Below, piece by piece: positions 1 through 12,079 of a DNA stretch of 64,000 bases. The DNA lies in assembly GCF_039555335.1 (NCBI RefSeq), contig NC_092647.1, forward strand, positions 20,465,880-20,529,879. The letters run 5' to 3'. The position numbers and the translations under genes are program-made. Within the stretch, counting starts at the first letter, position 1. Every line of letters starts with the position of its first letter. The notes under the pieces are model-generated. The model made no database searches and had not been told where the DNA came from. It saw nothing but the letters and a program-made list of their open reading frames with translations. Source of the DNA: Amphiura filiformis (taxonomy: Eukaryota; Echinodermata; Ophiuroidea; Amphilepidida; Amphiuridae).

Positions 1-59
1 ACCTCTGCCTGCAATTTTTTTTTAAGACTGGGAAATAATAACCTGACATTCGCCGCTGA

Positions 60-440
60 CATTCGTACTTCAGTAGCGGAGTTATAACTTGTTAAACTTT
101 GCTCCTTCCGTAAAAGGGTACATTATTTTGGCACTACATTATTTCTTCTTTTTTTTCACATTGCTGGTATTAAATATCAAATGGTCATAATTGGAGGTCA
201 CTTCAAATCATCCCCAACTGAACTAGGTTCAGGAATTTCCTCTCATTGTTAACTGTTGGTTAACCCACCACTTGAGAATAAAGGACTATGATAGGTGCAA
301 CAGGATTACCTACGGGATTATCTCAAGGATATAATTCTGTTCTCCATCCTTTTCTTACATCTTCTCTGATATGTGCTAGTGTCAATGGTTATTGTTAAAA
401 GGCAATAAGGTGTGTAATTGCAATATTTCCTCTGAATAGG
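60..440. repeat. Dispersed repeat, partial copy (family R)
   Basis: This stretch is the inverted counterpart of about 1390-1620 and also matches the interior of 52317-52896. Shared landmarks are a run reading as attempts at 'tggtcataattgg' and the text around 'cctctcattgtt'. No coding frame is visible. It is probably an end-truncated member of the TIR family seen complete at 1141-1683 and 52317-52896. Confidence 0.5.
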
Positions 441-1140
441 AAAGACTCTCTAAATCGAGTTATGTATGCTGGTGGTTCGCAATACTGTTATTTAAGAGAA
501 GGTATCTTCCAAATCCAAATTCAAATGGGGGGTCTTTTTTAGGGTCACAATATATTCTAATATACCTTGGCAGACAAAATATTTGAATTCAACATAACTT
601 GGTTGCCAGCTTTTACGCGAACTTGCCGCTTGATCGATACTTAACTATATAAGCACTTTATTTCCAAAATAGAACCAGTCTAACACATGACTCAATTAAA
701 GTTCTTTAAGACTTGATTTTATCCGCTTCTAAAAATATGGAATTTGCAATATTTTTCATCTTCGTGAGGACGCTGTTCGAAATGTAAATAAATTGTGACC
801 TCATACATTGTATTTATCCTATATCATCAGTAACAAAAAAAACACCAATTAATCTGACAAGAAATGCGAATTTAGAGGGTCTAAACTTGCCAGTTTAGCA
901 AACATTCGTTTGGTTTTTTTTGCATATTTAATGACCCCGTGACACAATGCGCAATTGCAGACATTTTTTTACTTTTTGACAAATTGGGCATGCAGTTAGT
1001 GTGTATACAAGGTTATAATGAAGGTACAGGCTCCCAACGATGAAATTTGTTTAAAGGGCAGCTTTTGGGTCCAAATTTAGACCCTCCTACTCCAACCTCA
1101 AATGGCTGCCCAAAAAAATCCGTAAGAACTACAGACGGCC

Positions 1141-1683
1141 ATATGTGACCCGGCAGCACAAACGAGCCGTAAATTCCCTAAATTGTATTCTGAGTTATGG
1201 TGTAAAATGTGTACGAAGGCCGTATTCATCGGTCACTTACGCTGGCGCGACATCTGTCTTATTTGGATAGTCACAACACCAATCAATAATCCTATTATTG
1301 AAGTTTTATAATAAGCTTCTACCTTAGATGGCTATAGAACTTTTAATAGCTCTGGTCTTTGTTTGCTTTTGCTAAATCTTTTTCAAGTGGTGGGTTATTT
1401 GTATAGGTATGTATAACCAACAACTAACAATGAGAGAACCTTCTTAAACCTTGTTGACTTGGGGATGATTTGAAATGACCGCCAATTATGACTGTTTGAT
1501 ATTTATTGCCAGCAATGTGGAAAAAGAGACACACATAGAAACCAAAAAAGCTATAATTTTGTTGAAGGAGCAAAGTTTAACTAACCATAACTCCGCTTCT
1601 GGATATCGTTTGAAGTCAAATGATATACCATTTTTAAGTTTATGATGTTTATTTTTTAAACACGGTCACATATGTCCTGACCT
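1141..1683 (-). mobile_element. TIR element, non-autonomous (family R)
   Basis: The element starts with ATATGTGACC and ends with the reverse complement (GGTCACATAT). Its interior matches 52317-52896 in reverse orientation and the fragment at 60-440. It is 543 bp long and has no coding capacity, so it would depend on a transposase elsewhere. The ends resemble those of several short elements further right (TATGTGACCTG at 54888, reverse at 57970, and 61914-62157), which suggests one broad family. No clean target duplication can be read. Confidence 0.5.
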
Positions 1684-2427
1684 CGCCACCCTTAGCGTTA
1701 CGTCACAAATATTATGATTTTTTACACCAATCGAGTTTCTAATTAGATTATCTCCACAATTATCAACCCTAAACTAGCAAAAGTATACAGTTTTTGAATG
1801 CTGAAGGCATAAGCAATTCAAATATACACATTTCAACTCATTATACAGGGTGACCTTCAAGTTATATTCAGGGTGGAATAAAAAGATTCGGATAAAAAAT
1901 GGGTTACTTAATGCATTGATTATTACCAACATGCAGTGATAAACTGGAAGTAAACAACATTCATTTGGTTAGAGGATAGGGGGAGCGCGTTTACTTTGGA
2001 AGAAACCAAAATCACAGCTGTTTTGTAATCTCGGAATACAGGGTGTCCCAAAGTATGTTAGAATTTTTTTTACAATTCAACATATTTTGAAATGAAACAT
2101 TTTGCCCCTAACCCATTCAGAAAAAGTAAGTCTTTGGAAACGTTGACCTTTGTATAATGCCCTGCTATATGACCTTGATATGTAGGCTTGATTGTGTACT
2201 GTCTTATAATTTGAAAACTTGTTGCTAATAGGTTATGTACGTTTTTCAAAAGTGTTGTTGTTTCATCCCTCTTTACAACATAACTCAAGAACCATAGGAC
2301 CTACAAAACTATACCTACGATATTTGAATTTTCTACACACTCGCTATTAAATGATCCATGCACTTTTTGCCAAAGCTCATTATCATTCACAAGATGCTGT
2401 GAACTACCAAATCGCAACAGTTTAAAA
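1684..2427. other. Intergenic, no gene seen
   Basis: AT-rich sequence without a convincing coding frame. At 2038-2050 it has a CAGGGTGTCCC end like that of the mariner-type element at 5660, but no matching opposite end was found, so it may be a solo terminus. Confidence 0.3.
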
Positions 2428-2886
2428 TAAACATCTCAAAACAAGTAACCAACCCCCTTAAATAATGGCCGTTATTCAAAAACGGGAGATTTTATTACAA
2501 ATTTGTAAAATGCGTTGGAAGCAGACTCTATTTCTGTGCATTTTGACACCTCATTTGTAGCAATTGTCTAAATATTGACGTCACATTTAAATCAATGTAA
2601 CCCAAGATTTGAAAGTTGCAGTAAATTCTATTGATTTGTATTCAGTATAATGGAAGAAAATCTGTGTATGATATCTGAGTGTTCTTTATTATTGTAAGTG
2701 CAACTTTCACATCTGGACATCACTATATTAAATTGACCGGTGTTCTGGGCTATCGTATCAATTGATGTGTCAAAGTGCGTAGAAATTAATTCTGCTGCCA
2801 ACGCATTTTACAGATTTGTAATACAATAGCCCGTTTTTTAATAACGGTCATTATTTAAGGAGTTAGTATCTTTTATGAGATGTTTA
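2428..2886. repeat. Foldback (long inverted repeat)
   Basis: Two arms of roughly 90-100 bp face each other, 2428-2530 and 2795-2886. Both end in TAAACATCTCA when read inward, and both contain an AATAACGG-type segment and a GCATTTTAC-type segment. The loop of about 260 bp shows no coding frame. This is the structure of a MITE or foldback element. A target duplication is not obvious. Confidence 0.6.
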
Positions 2887-3751
2887 TTTGCTAACATTAC
2901 ACAAGTATACAAATATGTTCCTATTATGGTTATAAGTAAGTTGAACATCGGTCTTAAATATTGGTCTTTCATATGATTTTCTTGTGAAATGCAGGCGAAG
3001 CGTGCGAAAATATTTAGACTTTAGGGCGCAGAATCGATGCTGAATTGGTCAATTCGGCGCCCCCTAAGGGTGGCGCCCCCTCGCTACGACACTGGTAAAA
3101 GTAGCTAATATAATTCCAAATAATTTTCCATGCTTTTTCATGACAATAACTTCGTGATCGGGGGCGTATCGACATGACAAACTCACGGTTCGATATTGAA
3201 ATGAAATACGGCGAGATTATTTGAAGACAATGAAAAAAGGATAATAAAAATGTATATCGACGGTGAAGGTCATATAAATAAAGACATTATCGACGGTGAA
3301 ATTCAGGTCATATTATACATCCAAATAAGTCTAGTATGGTTGCTCGGAAATTATTCTAACAAGTTCATGAGTTCGAAATATCGCAATTAAAAATAATTAT
3401 TGGACATAACAAGAACTGTCTTTAAAAAAGACAATACCACGGATGAAGATCATGTTTCATAATTTTGCATTGACAAGTGCCTGGTGTTTTGTGTTTAAAT
3501 TAATTAACCGGATGGGAAATTCCGATATTTAATAGTAAATACCATTACACACATACTAGGAAATACAAATACAAATTTACTCTTAAAATGTGTGCTAAAT
3601 TATATTTAATTCATAATTGTAACAAAAAGCTCAATGGATATCAATCCAGGCAAATTTCCTGACAATCCAACAATCAATATTAAGTTGACCTCAGAAAACC
3701 TTGAAAATTTTCCCCGCTGAAAGATGATAACACCCACCAAGTTTCATTACC
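2887..3751. other. Intergenic, no gene seen
   Basis: AT-rich non-coding DNA. A GC-rich patch near 3045-3090 (GGCGCCCCC twice) looks like the end of an older repeat. From about 3660 the text becomes part of the repeat that begins the tandem duplication. Confidence 0.3.
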
Positions 3752-4243
3752 ATCCAACAACAGACCTCAGATGTCCTTCAATATGTTTGGCGCTTAATTG
3801 TGATCACATCCACCACGTTTCATGAAAATGCTCAATTGGTCACATACCGTATGACCTCGACATGACTTTAAATTGTGGGTGCTCAATTGTGAAGACATCA
3901 AGCAAAGTTCATAAGACAAATATCTGACAATCTATGACATTTTCACGCTTACAGCTACCATGTTTCATGACAATCCCAAAGACCACCAATAATGAGATAA
4001 GCACCCTTAAACAACAAACCAAACATTAACTCTTATCCTAAAATTTTCTGTCAACTCCCTAATTTATAACTCCACTTTTCTGGTTTTTTTTTTCATTTTC
4101 TGTCTTTTACCAATGGTAATTAAGGTAGCTGCCTCGGATACACACCCTTGCAAGAAAATAGCTCCTGTGTCAAATCAATCAGGTCTATTCATTTAAATCT
4201 TTAATCGTAACAAAGAAAAGCCACCTATTTAAAGAGTCTTATA

Positions 4244-4665
4244 AGAATTGTAACAATTCTTATGTTTTTCCTTATTTTTTGAAAATTTCCTAAATTTTGA
4301 TAGTTTTTGATTTTTTTTTGCCCATTTAGGAAGGAGCTATGGTTACCAAACTTTCAGGGATGGTAAATAAGCTTAATATCTAAATTCTCTCGCCAGGATT
4401 TTTGCATAAAATGTTTACTTTTTCAACAACAAAAAATCATTTGTTCCATTTTTTATTTTAGGGAATGTTCAAAACACTGTATAGCTTAAAATAGAAACAC
4501 TTAATTGGAAAAAGCTGGCGAGAGAACTTAGATATTAATCTTATTTACCACCCCTCAATGTTTGGTAACCACAGCACCTACCTAAGTGGCCCAAAAAAAT
4601 CCTAGAATTTAGGTTTTTAGTGTTTTTAGAAAAAAACATAAAAAAGTACCAACATTCCTTTTAAA
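4244..4665. repeat. Foldback within unit A
   Basis: Arms of about 150 bp (4246-4400 and 4505-4660) are inverted copies: each carries a GGTTACCAAAC-type segment, a GGTAAATAAG-type segment and CTCTCGCCAG. The counterpart in unit B (about 9715-10020) has lost some 110 bp of the left arm. A diverged relative is visible near 47220-47440. No coding capacity is seen. Confidence 0.6.
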
Positions 4666-4676
4666 TATTTACTTAA

Positions 4677-5138
4677 AGCCATATTATAACATTTGCTGTT
4701 GAGGACGCCCTCACTGATTTTTTAAAATTCATTTTTTTACACGATTATATTGTACTTTATTAAACCAATATACCCTGCAAAAATCTAGACTCTAGGTGCT
4801 GTAGTTTTGTCAAAATCCGAGATTTTGAATAAAGTGCCGGAACCGGTGTCTTATTATTACGATGGAATTATTAGTCGAACGCATACACGATGTTCATAAC
4901 ACACAGTAGTACACGGCGTATGGGACGGTGATCTACACAACAAAGGGGTCGTACCATAACATGACCGAAGGAGTGGTACGTATTGGCGACATACGCGCTG
5001 GTAGTAAATTCCAATTTTCTTTGCTTTGCCGTAGTTGAAAAAAAAAAAAATAAAAGGGGATATATCTGACAGTAAAAACTAACATTTAATGTCAAAGAAT
5101 TGCTAATCTATTTTGTATGATAATGTTATAATATTGCT
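4677..5138. mobile_element. TTAA-flanked MITE, 462 bp
   Basis: The element is bounded by TTAA at 4673-4676 and 5139-5142 and has TIRs AGC(C/A)ATATTATAACATT. Unit B carries the uninterrupted site with a single TTAA at 10026-10029, which proves insertion with TTAA duplication. TTAA targets are typical of piggyBac and Kolobok families, but no transposase is encoded here, so the family remains open. Confidence 0.85.
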
Positions 5139-5164
5139 TTAAGTAACACTAAATTAGAAAATAA

Positions 5165-5659
5165 ACGAGAACAATGCATCAAATGAAACTTGTGCTCAAA
5201 AGTTTGAGGTCATTGGTCATGAAGGGGACATTAAAAATTCATATGGTATGAAATCGCTAGGTAATGTCAATTGCACACATGCATGGCCATTGAATGACGT
5301 GTACTGGGGGCTACAGATTTAGGGGGTCAAAGGTCATCTAGGTCATTTCTGACACCCAATTAAAAGTTGCTTAAAAGTTAGCCAAACCCCATTAACGTTA
5401 TTTCTTGGCCGGCTATTTCTTGTACCTAGATTCTGTGATTCTAGTTTGACTACTTTCTCTAAACCGTTGAGCTGGGAAAACTCTGCAATGTATTCCATAG
5501 AATAAGTTTCTTATATATAATATCAGAGTCCTGAAATCTTGTGAAAAAAATCCTATTTTCGTCTGTTTTGTCATACGGTTGTAAATTCAATGAACTATGA
5601 CGTTGCTAAAGAGCGCTAACAAAGTGAGATACAATATACAATATGTAAGTAGACACATA
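5165..5659 (+). repeat. Dispersed repeat with DR1-like motif
   Basis: The same text occurs at 12079-12569, and a diverged relative occurs at about 11515-11640. Each contains GGTCAAAGGTCATCT, close to a DR1 nuclear-receptor site. It runs up to the mariner-type element. No coding frame is seen. Confidence 0.5.
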
Positions 5660-6614
5660 CAGGGTGTCCCCAAAAAAGAGGCCCCTCATTACGCCATCTT
5701 TTTCTCCTATTTCTGAAAAGCTGATCAAATATATTTTGATATGTAAAGAAACCTTGTGTCGTTAGCTTTAATAAACTAAAACAATTATATCAATCAGCTC
5801 ACAACTTTTGAAGATATGCTCTTTTAAAGAAATGTACCCGTTTTTCACTCTGTCCACGGAGAAGGTTTAGCTAATTCACAGATTGAAAAGGAGTACACAT
5901 ACCATGCATGAATATCAAAAATTCCTCAATGATAACTTTATTTATGGAATGGGCTTAACCGGTGGGTTTATGGGCAAAGGATTTTGTTAATAGTGTGGGT
6001 GAAATGGATGCCGAATGGGACTTCTTTTGCTTTACTTGCAATTACTTATTTTTTTCTTGGTTATTTTATGTCTTTTTGTTTTATTATGTTTCTTACATTC
6101 TTACTTCGTTGTTTCTTGATATTTCTTTTCTTTTTCTTATTTACAACATAAGTCATTTCTCTTTTTAGGATAAAAGGTAGCCCTAAAAGGCTGTTTGGTT
6201 TGTCTTTGGTTCTTCTGAAGTGAGATTTACTGTGCTGCTCTGCCCTCTACCTGGTTGCCTCTTTGGCGAATACAGGTTTCAGCCCTGGTCGTCATTACAT
6301 CAGTTGCGTTGCGTACCATCCTTGTGCGCCGGATACTTGCGAATGCATTCAGTAATACGTTTGCGAAGCTCTTGGATTTTGCCACAAAGGAAAAAAAAGT
6401 GGTGTGAGGTCTGGCGATCGTACAGGCCACTCCACAGCATGGGCCACCACAACCACTCTGTTTGCTATCCGTGTGAGCCGATTGAAATAATTGTTTTGGT
6501 TTATTGAAGCTAACGATTAAAGGTTTCTTTACATACCAAACTATATTTAATCAACTTTTCAGAAATAGGAGAAATAGAGGGCGCAATGAGGGGCCTCTTT
6601 TTTGGGACACCCGG
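5660..6614 (-). mobile_element. Mariner-type element, copy A, inactive
   Basis: Inverted ends CAGGGTGTCCC and CCGGGTGTCCC are flanked by TA on both sides (5658-5659, 6615-6616), as in Tc1/mariner transposons. The TIRs are long, about 200 bp. The interior encodes a decayed transposase on the minus strand (see 6290-6465). Against copy B, about 58 bp next to the right TIR are missing here. Copy B carries two further insertions. The element could not mobilise itself. Confidence 0.8.
6290..6465 (-). pseudogene. Mariner/IS630-type transposase remnant (copy A)
   Basis: On the minus strand one frame reads EWPVRSPDLTPL, the conserved stretch near the last catalytic acid of mariner/Tc1-type DDE transposases. 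After a frame change, about 30 further residues resemble the usual continuation (a helix with ELRKRITECI). Stop codons and frame breaks follow, and no N-terminal DNA-binding domain or first two catalytic aspartates can be assembled. It is a clear relic; copy B shows WPARSPDLTPL at the same place. Confidence 0.7.
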
Positions 6615-7121
6615 TATAAAGAGGAATGCAATGGAGTCTATAGTGGATCTGAAGGCTTGATGTAAGGGGTGTCATTTCAGCACACGTTCGTGCTTTTATA
6701 GATTTTATCGGGTGGGGAATTATCGCTCCCGCTCAGTGGTGTTATGACAGCAAAATATTCATACTAGCGGGATGCCCGTGCTCCGCGTGGACCCACGCTA
6801 GCTGAGTAAATGGGAGCGATCACTAAAACGGGAAGAATCAGTGGGAACCACAGAATTAAATTCTGTGGTGGGAACATAAATATAATCTGTTGCAAGGTTC
6901 CTTTTATGCGTTAACAATTGCGTATTCGCGCGACGTCAAGCGTGCACATAGGACCTTGAGGAAAATGATACGCGCTGGACGGTTAGCAGTACGCTTAATT
7001 TGTAAAATGAAATCTATATCGAATTGCTATCTTTTTCCACACCCTCACGCACACCAAGATAAAAGTGATTTACACCCAAGAAGAATATATTTATATACAA
7101 GTTGAAAATACTACTTTCCGT
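6615..7121 (+). repeat. Repeat segment shared by both units and by 20011-20120
   Basis: This part of the duplication contains a stretch (about 6886-6993) that occurs a third time, outside the duplication, at 20011-20120. It is therefore a dispersed repeat and not unique DNA. At 6848-6868 unit A has a short perfect palindrome (CCACAGAATT and its complement) absent from unit B. No gene is seen. Confidence 0.55.
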
Positions 7122-7126
7122 ATGAA

Positions 7127-8463
7127 GGGTTGTTTATATTTTTCAAATGTAAATGAAAAATAAAGTCTGTTTGTAACATGTCTGGGTGAACATTTAAATC
7201 AAATCTCTATTCTAGACCCTTAACATGCTTAAAAAGGTGTAAAAATGATGCACGAAATGGCATCAATTAGTCCTTCATTTTGCTAAATTTTCCAACTCCC
7301 CTGTGTTAATACACAGTGTGTAGGCCTATGAATAAAGAAATTCCCCTTTTCGCTTCTGCTTTGGACACCCAACACTAAAAGCAATAATTTATACAGTAAT
7401 AGTGAAAACTTACCCACGAATGGCTTCAATTTTATTTGGGCCTTCATTTAACCCATTCTCAGATTTTTCAAACTAAAATTGTACACAATAATAGTGCCAG
7501 AATGGTCCAACAAATGGTTTCAATTGAGCCTTCAGTTTGCTTGAAATTCTCCTGGACAAGGAACCTACTGCTAATAATATTGTCTCGTTGTAAACCGTAC
7601 AAAGCTCGGGGAGCTGATCCTGGTTCCGAAGGTTATTAATGTCTAGGGTGTGCGCTCTTGTAATAGTCAAGTCCCTGAATTGTTGTTAAATGGTCTATGG
7701 AATGATGTGGGGCCGCAGCGGTACGCGACAAGTGCGACAACCTGTAAAGTGTGCTGCGGCTTGTGGATCATCCTCTAGGCGTTGTGCCTGTGCGTAGCGT
7801 ACTATAAATCACTGCGCTTTTTTAGTTCAAATCATAACCAATCCACGTCCTAGCATAAATTAAAATAAAATTAGAGTACCGGTGAGTCGAAATTCATTGA
7901 ACCAATATATCAAAACAGATAATGTGCTGGTAATGTCTCAATGTATATCTTGAATAACATATTTCCAACATCTTAATGTTTAATTGGTCCGCTATATCAT
8001 TGTGAAACTTTAAGAGTAGCATGTGACTTACCTTTGTTGCTGAACTTGAAGCTGATAACTCGGCAAAATGGTTTTGGGTCTAATATGCGCAAGTGTCACC
8101 TTATATTTCCCGTCTATATAATACATCTAGGCTTTACTATCATAATTGATTGTATTTGTGAGGTCATACTTCATGTACTAAAATATTAAATTTTACATAC
8201 AATCCCAGAACACACTTGAGGGCCTTATATTTGTACACAAATACGGCTTTACCAGCATCGGTGCACATATAGCCCTTATTTGCTGAGGACTTAAAATAAA
8301 TAAATTGTAAAATGTCGCTCGATTTGGTGGAAAATGTGTAAAAGGTGAAAGTCCAAGTTACAAGCTTAAATTTGATGTAGACTGCACTCTCGTAGCACTT
8401 AAAACAAAGAAAATCACTGCAAAAATCTCCCATATATATATATAGTTTGCATACACTACAAAA
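7127..8463. other. Duplicated non-coding DNA (unit A)
   Basis: This sequence is nearly identical to 17061-18396 of unit B. Short frames exist but have no recognisable domain and are broken by indels between the two copies, which argues against coding. ATGAA at 7122-7126, just before it, is the empty target of the 1983-bp element found in unit B. Confidence 0.5.
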
Positions 8464-8990
8464 TTAAAATGAATCAAATTTAGAATTTAGTCCTTTGGGT
8501 TTGAATTGTCCCCATTTGAAAATCAACCGATGCTCGGCATCAAGCCGGTCTTTGTTGTTTCCTCTGCATAGCATCAGTGACACAAAAATGTTACAGGAAA
8601 ACCGGTAGAATTTAGCTTAATAGACCTTAAATGTTCTGTTACACAGTCAGCTAATCTGCGTTGGGTTTCACCCACATAGAGCATCTTACAGTTTTTACAA
8701 ATTATTATTAAGTGGTCTTTGATTTCAAAAGTACCACGGGGACCAGTGATGAGAACATGACTGTTTTGGTAACATAGTCACACGTGTTACATCTGGAGCG
8801 ATTACAAGAGTAGGTACCAGGAGTTTGGATTGTGGAAGTCTGAGGGTGAGAAGCACGGACAAGGTGGTTATAGAGACGCAGTAAGCAGTAACCGGAACTC
8901 TGGGGGAAGATTTCTTTCGTAGATGGATCTGACATGAGCGTTTGTAATTTTTTGTATATATTGCAGCGAATTAAGGTATTCCATTTCATC
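8464..8990 (-). pseudogene. Penelope-like element, GIY-YIG C-terminus (copy A)
   Basis: The minus strand encodes the end of a Penelope-like retroelement protein. In order it shows a GTYSCNRSRCNTC cysteine cluster, then after a one-base frame change GPRGTFEIK, then ICKNCKMLYVGETQRRL, the GIY-YIG nuclease signature, with EHLRSIK following, and finally a tail ending KPKGLNSKFDSF before a TAA at 8464-8466. Such proteins are a reverse transcriptase followed by this nuclease. No RT domain lies upstream, so this is a 5'-truncated, frameshifted remnant. Copy B has the same content. Confidence 0.8.
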
Positions 8991-10458
8991 CCTTATGTAC
9001 ACAACGTTCTTGGTTTGTCAAAATTAAAACAAGCAGCCAATACCTGTACTTTTTACCTCTGATTTAAGACCTTATTTGTTGAAATTGGTTGATCTAATGA
9101 AGAAACGAAATCAAAAGTAGCACTTTTGTGTTCTAATCAATGAAAGCACGACGCTACAGTAGTTTTAACGTGCTATAATCAATGGAATCGCGGCGCTAGT
9201 TCCCTTGTTCGCGACAATCCAACAACAGACCTCAGATGTCCTTCAATATGTTTGGTGCTTAATTGTGATCACATCCACCACGTTTCATAAGAATGCTCAA
9301 TTGACCACATATGACCTTGACATGACTTTAAATTTTGGGTGCTCAATTGTGATCACATCAAGCAAAGTTCATAATACAAATATCTGACAATCTATGCCAT
9401 TTTCACGGTTACAGCTACCATGTTTCATGACAATCCCATGACCACCAATAATGAGATAAGCACCCTTAAACAACAAACCAAACATTAACTCCTATCCTAA
9501 AATTTTCTGTCAACTCCCTAATTTATAACTCCACTTTTCTGGGTTTTTTTTTTCATTTTCTGTCTTTTCACCAATGGTTATTAAGGTAGCTGCCTCGGAT
9601 ACAACACCCTTGCAAGGAAATAGCTCCTGTGTCAAATCGATCAGGTCTATTCATTTAAATCTTTAATTGTAACAAAGAACAGCCACCTATTTAAAGAGTC
9701 TTATAAGAATTGTAACAATTCTTATGTTTTTCTTTATATTTTGAAAATTTCCTAAATTTTGATATTTTTGCCCACTTAGGAAGGAGCTATATTTTTTTAC
9801 ATTTTTTATTTTAGGGAATGTTCAAAACACTGTAGCTTAAAATAGAAACACTTAATTGGAAAAAGCTGGCGAGAGAATTTAGATATTAATCTTATTTACC
9901 ATCCCTCAATGTTTGGTAACCACAACACTTACCTAAGTGGGCCAAAAAATCCTAGAATTTAGGTTTTTAGTGTTTCTAGAAAAAAAAAACATAAAAAAGT
10001 ACCAACATTCCTTTTAAATATTTACTTAAGTAACACTAAATTAGAAAATAAACTTGGTTTTTATTATTCTGTGATATATTGGCAACAAAATGAAACTTAA
10101 AACTTTAACAAACAAATGCTATAAAGGAGAGAAAAATCAGTTTAATAAAATCTTTGTTTTCAAAAATGTGGCTATTTTGAGAAATTGACAAAGTGCCAAA
10201 AACCCTTCCCTGTATACACACATCCTATATCATTTTCAAGGCGTTCTGTGCATGACACCGTAGCCGATAAAGCAAGAAGCACACTGCACTTTTTTTAAAT
10301 TTGCCTGCAGGAGCATTACGGGGGGAGGGGTCACATCATATATTTTTTTGGTGATGATGCTCACCGGAATTTTGAGTGGTGAGTCTTTGGGAGCTGATGG
10401 CATGCCGGGGTCTTTCCCGGGGGCACTCCCACTTTGGAGGTGACGCGTATGTAGGCCT

Positions 10459-11122
10459 AGCAAACACAAAAACGTTTTAAAAACGTTTTAAATAAGTTAT
10501 ATTTTGGCTTTTGGTTTAGGTAAAAACGTTTTAATAACATTAAAATGTCGGGTTATATAAAGGTCATGAAAACGTTTTAAAACGTTTTATGTGAAAACAG
10601 ACTACAACTATATTTTTAAAATGTTTTCATTGTAATCTATTTTTTGCAAATATTTTGTCAACACTTAAATAACATTATGTTAAAATATTTGCACCCAGCA
10701 AACACAGAAATGTTCTTAAAATGTTGTTTTCCAAACGTTTTAATAACATATAAATGTCGGGTTATATAAAGGTAATGAAAACGTTTTTAAAACGTTATTG
10801 CAAATATTTTGGGCAAACATTTTTCGCAAAATATTTTTTCAACCCCAAAATAACATTCTGTTAAAAATGTTTTGCATCAAGTTTTCAAAAATGTTTTTGG
10901 AATGTTATTAAAACATTTTTATACCCTTTATATAACCATACATTTAAACGTTTTCTGTAAAACATTTTGTGTTTGCTGGGCAGTAGATTATCAAAATGTT
11001 TTTAATGTTATGAAAACGTTTTATACCCTTAATATACCCTTTATATAACCCGACATTTAAACGTTTTCTGACAACCTTTTATAACTTTTTGCGAATGACG
11101 TCGAAAACGTTTTGTGTTTGCT
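10459..11122. repeat. AACGTTTT-rich foldback element
   Basis: The block opens with AGCAAACACAAAAACGTTTT and closes with its complement ending GTGTTTGCT. In between, motifs such as AAACGTTTT and GTCGGGTTATATAAAGG recur in both orientations, so the 664 bp folds on itself. There is no coding frame. It behaves like a non-autonomous foldback element made of degenerate internal repeats. Confidence 0.7.
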
Positions 11123-11290
11123 GGGGGGCCGTTAAGACCCCTTTTCAGCATCGCGTCACCCAAAGACACCATATTTTATGAGCACATGCTCTGTCACCCA
11201 AAGATTGAGTATTTAGACTCTTATATCTCCATTTGAACAGCAACAAGTCATCAATCACTGATTTTATTACTTATTGGGAAATAACAAAGC

Positions 11291-11464
<174 letters not shown>

Positions 11465-11514
11465 TATGGGGTATTCACAGATACCCGGTCAAAGATGATA
11501 GGTGTCATTTTCGG

Positions 11515-12079
11515 TGTGTGAATTGCTAGGTGATGTCACTTGCACACCTGCATGGCCATTGACTGATGTTTTCTGAGGATCACAGATTTGGGGTCAAAGG
11601 TCATCTAAGGTACTTTCTGGCACCAGATAAAATGCTTAAAATTGATCCAAATTGGCTGTATCTCAGCCTGTAGAATACGGATAGGGCCCGTTATTGATAC
11701 AGTGATGCAACATTAATGGTTGGGGAGATCTATTATAGTCTCCACCCTATAGGTCAAAGTTCAAGGTCAGAATCTACAAACAAAGTCCGATTTAGCTGTA
11801 ATTCACCAGGAATACACATTGTGACATTTTAAACACAAAACGAGTACACTTGACCCCATCCGTGACCCAGGGATTACGTTATAGTGGTGAAAGGTTAAAT
11901 CACCGACATGTTTGGATTGGGTAGTAATAACCATTGTGACACTCTAAACAAGTGAAAATTCATTTGATGACATTTGTGACCCACATGACAAGTTATAGAG
12001 GACAAAGGTCAAATTACTGATATCCTTGGATTGAGCTCAATTTCGATAATAATAATCATCTTTTGTGACATTCTAAACA
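11515..12079 (+). repeat. Diverged repeats with DR1-like motifs
   Basis: About 11515-11640 is a diverged copy of the segment at 12165-12290, sharing a GCATGGCCATTGA stretch and GGGTCAAAGGTCATCTA. The remainder alternates AAAGGTCA-type half sites. No coding frame is visible. Confidence 0.45.

Larger units (their letters stand above)
3752..9214 (+). repeat. Tandem segmental duplication, unit A
   Basis: Unit A matches unit B (9217-19139) base for base over long stretches, starting at ATCCAACAACAG (3752 and 9217) and ending at TTGTTCGCGA (9214 and 19139). Unit B begins directly after unit A, so this is a head-to-tail duplication. Unit A is shorter because it lacks four blocks present in B: the 1983-bp TIR element, a 657-bp and a 336-bp TTAA element, and the 10046-12080 stretch. 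It has one element B lacks (4677-5138). Substitutions are few, so the event looks fairly recent. Confidence 0.85.

Noticed and set aside
6890..7105. 71-codon frame identical in both duplication units
   Set aside because: Identity is explained by the recent duplication; the third copy at 20011 breaks it, so there is no sign of selection.
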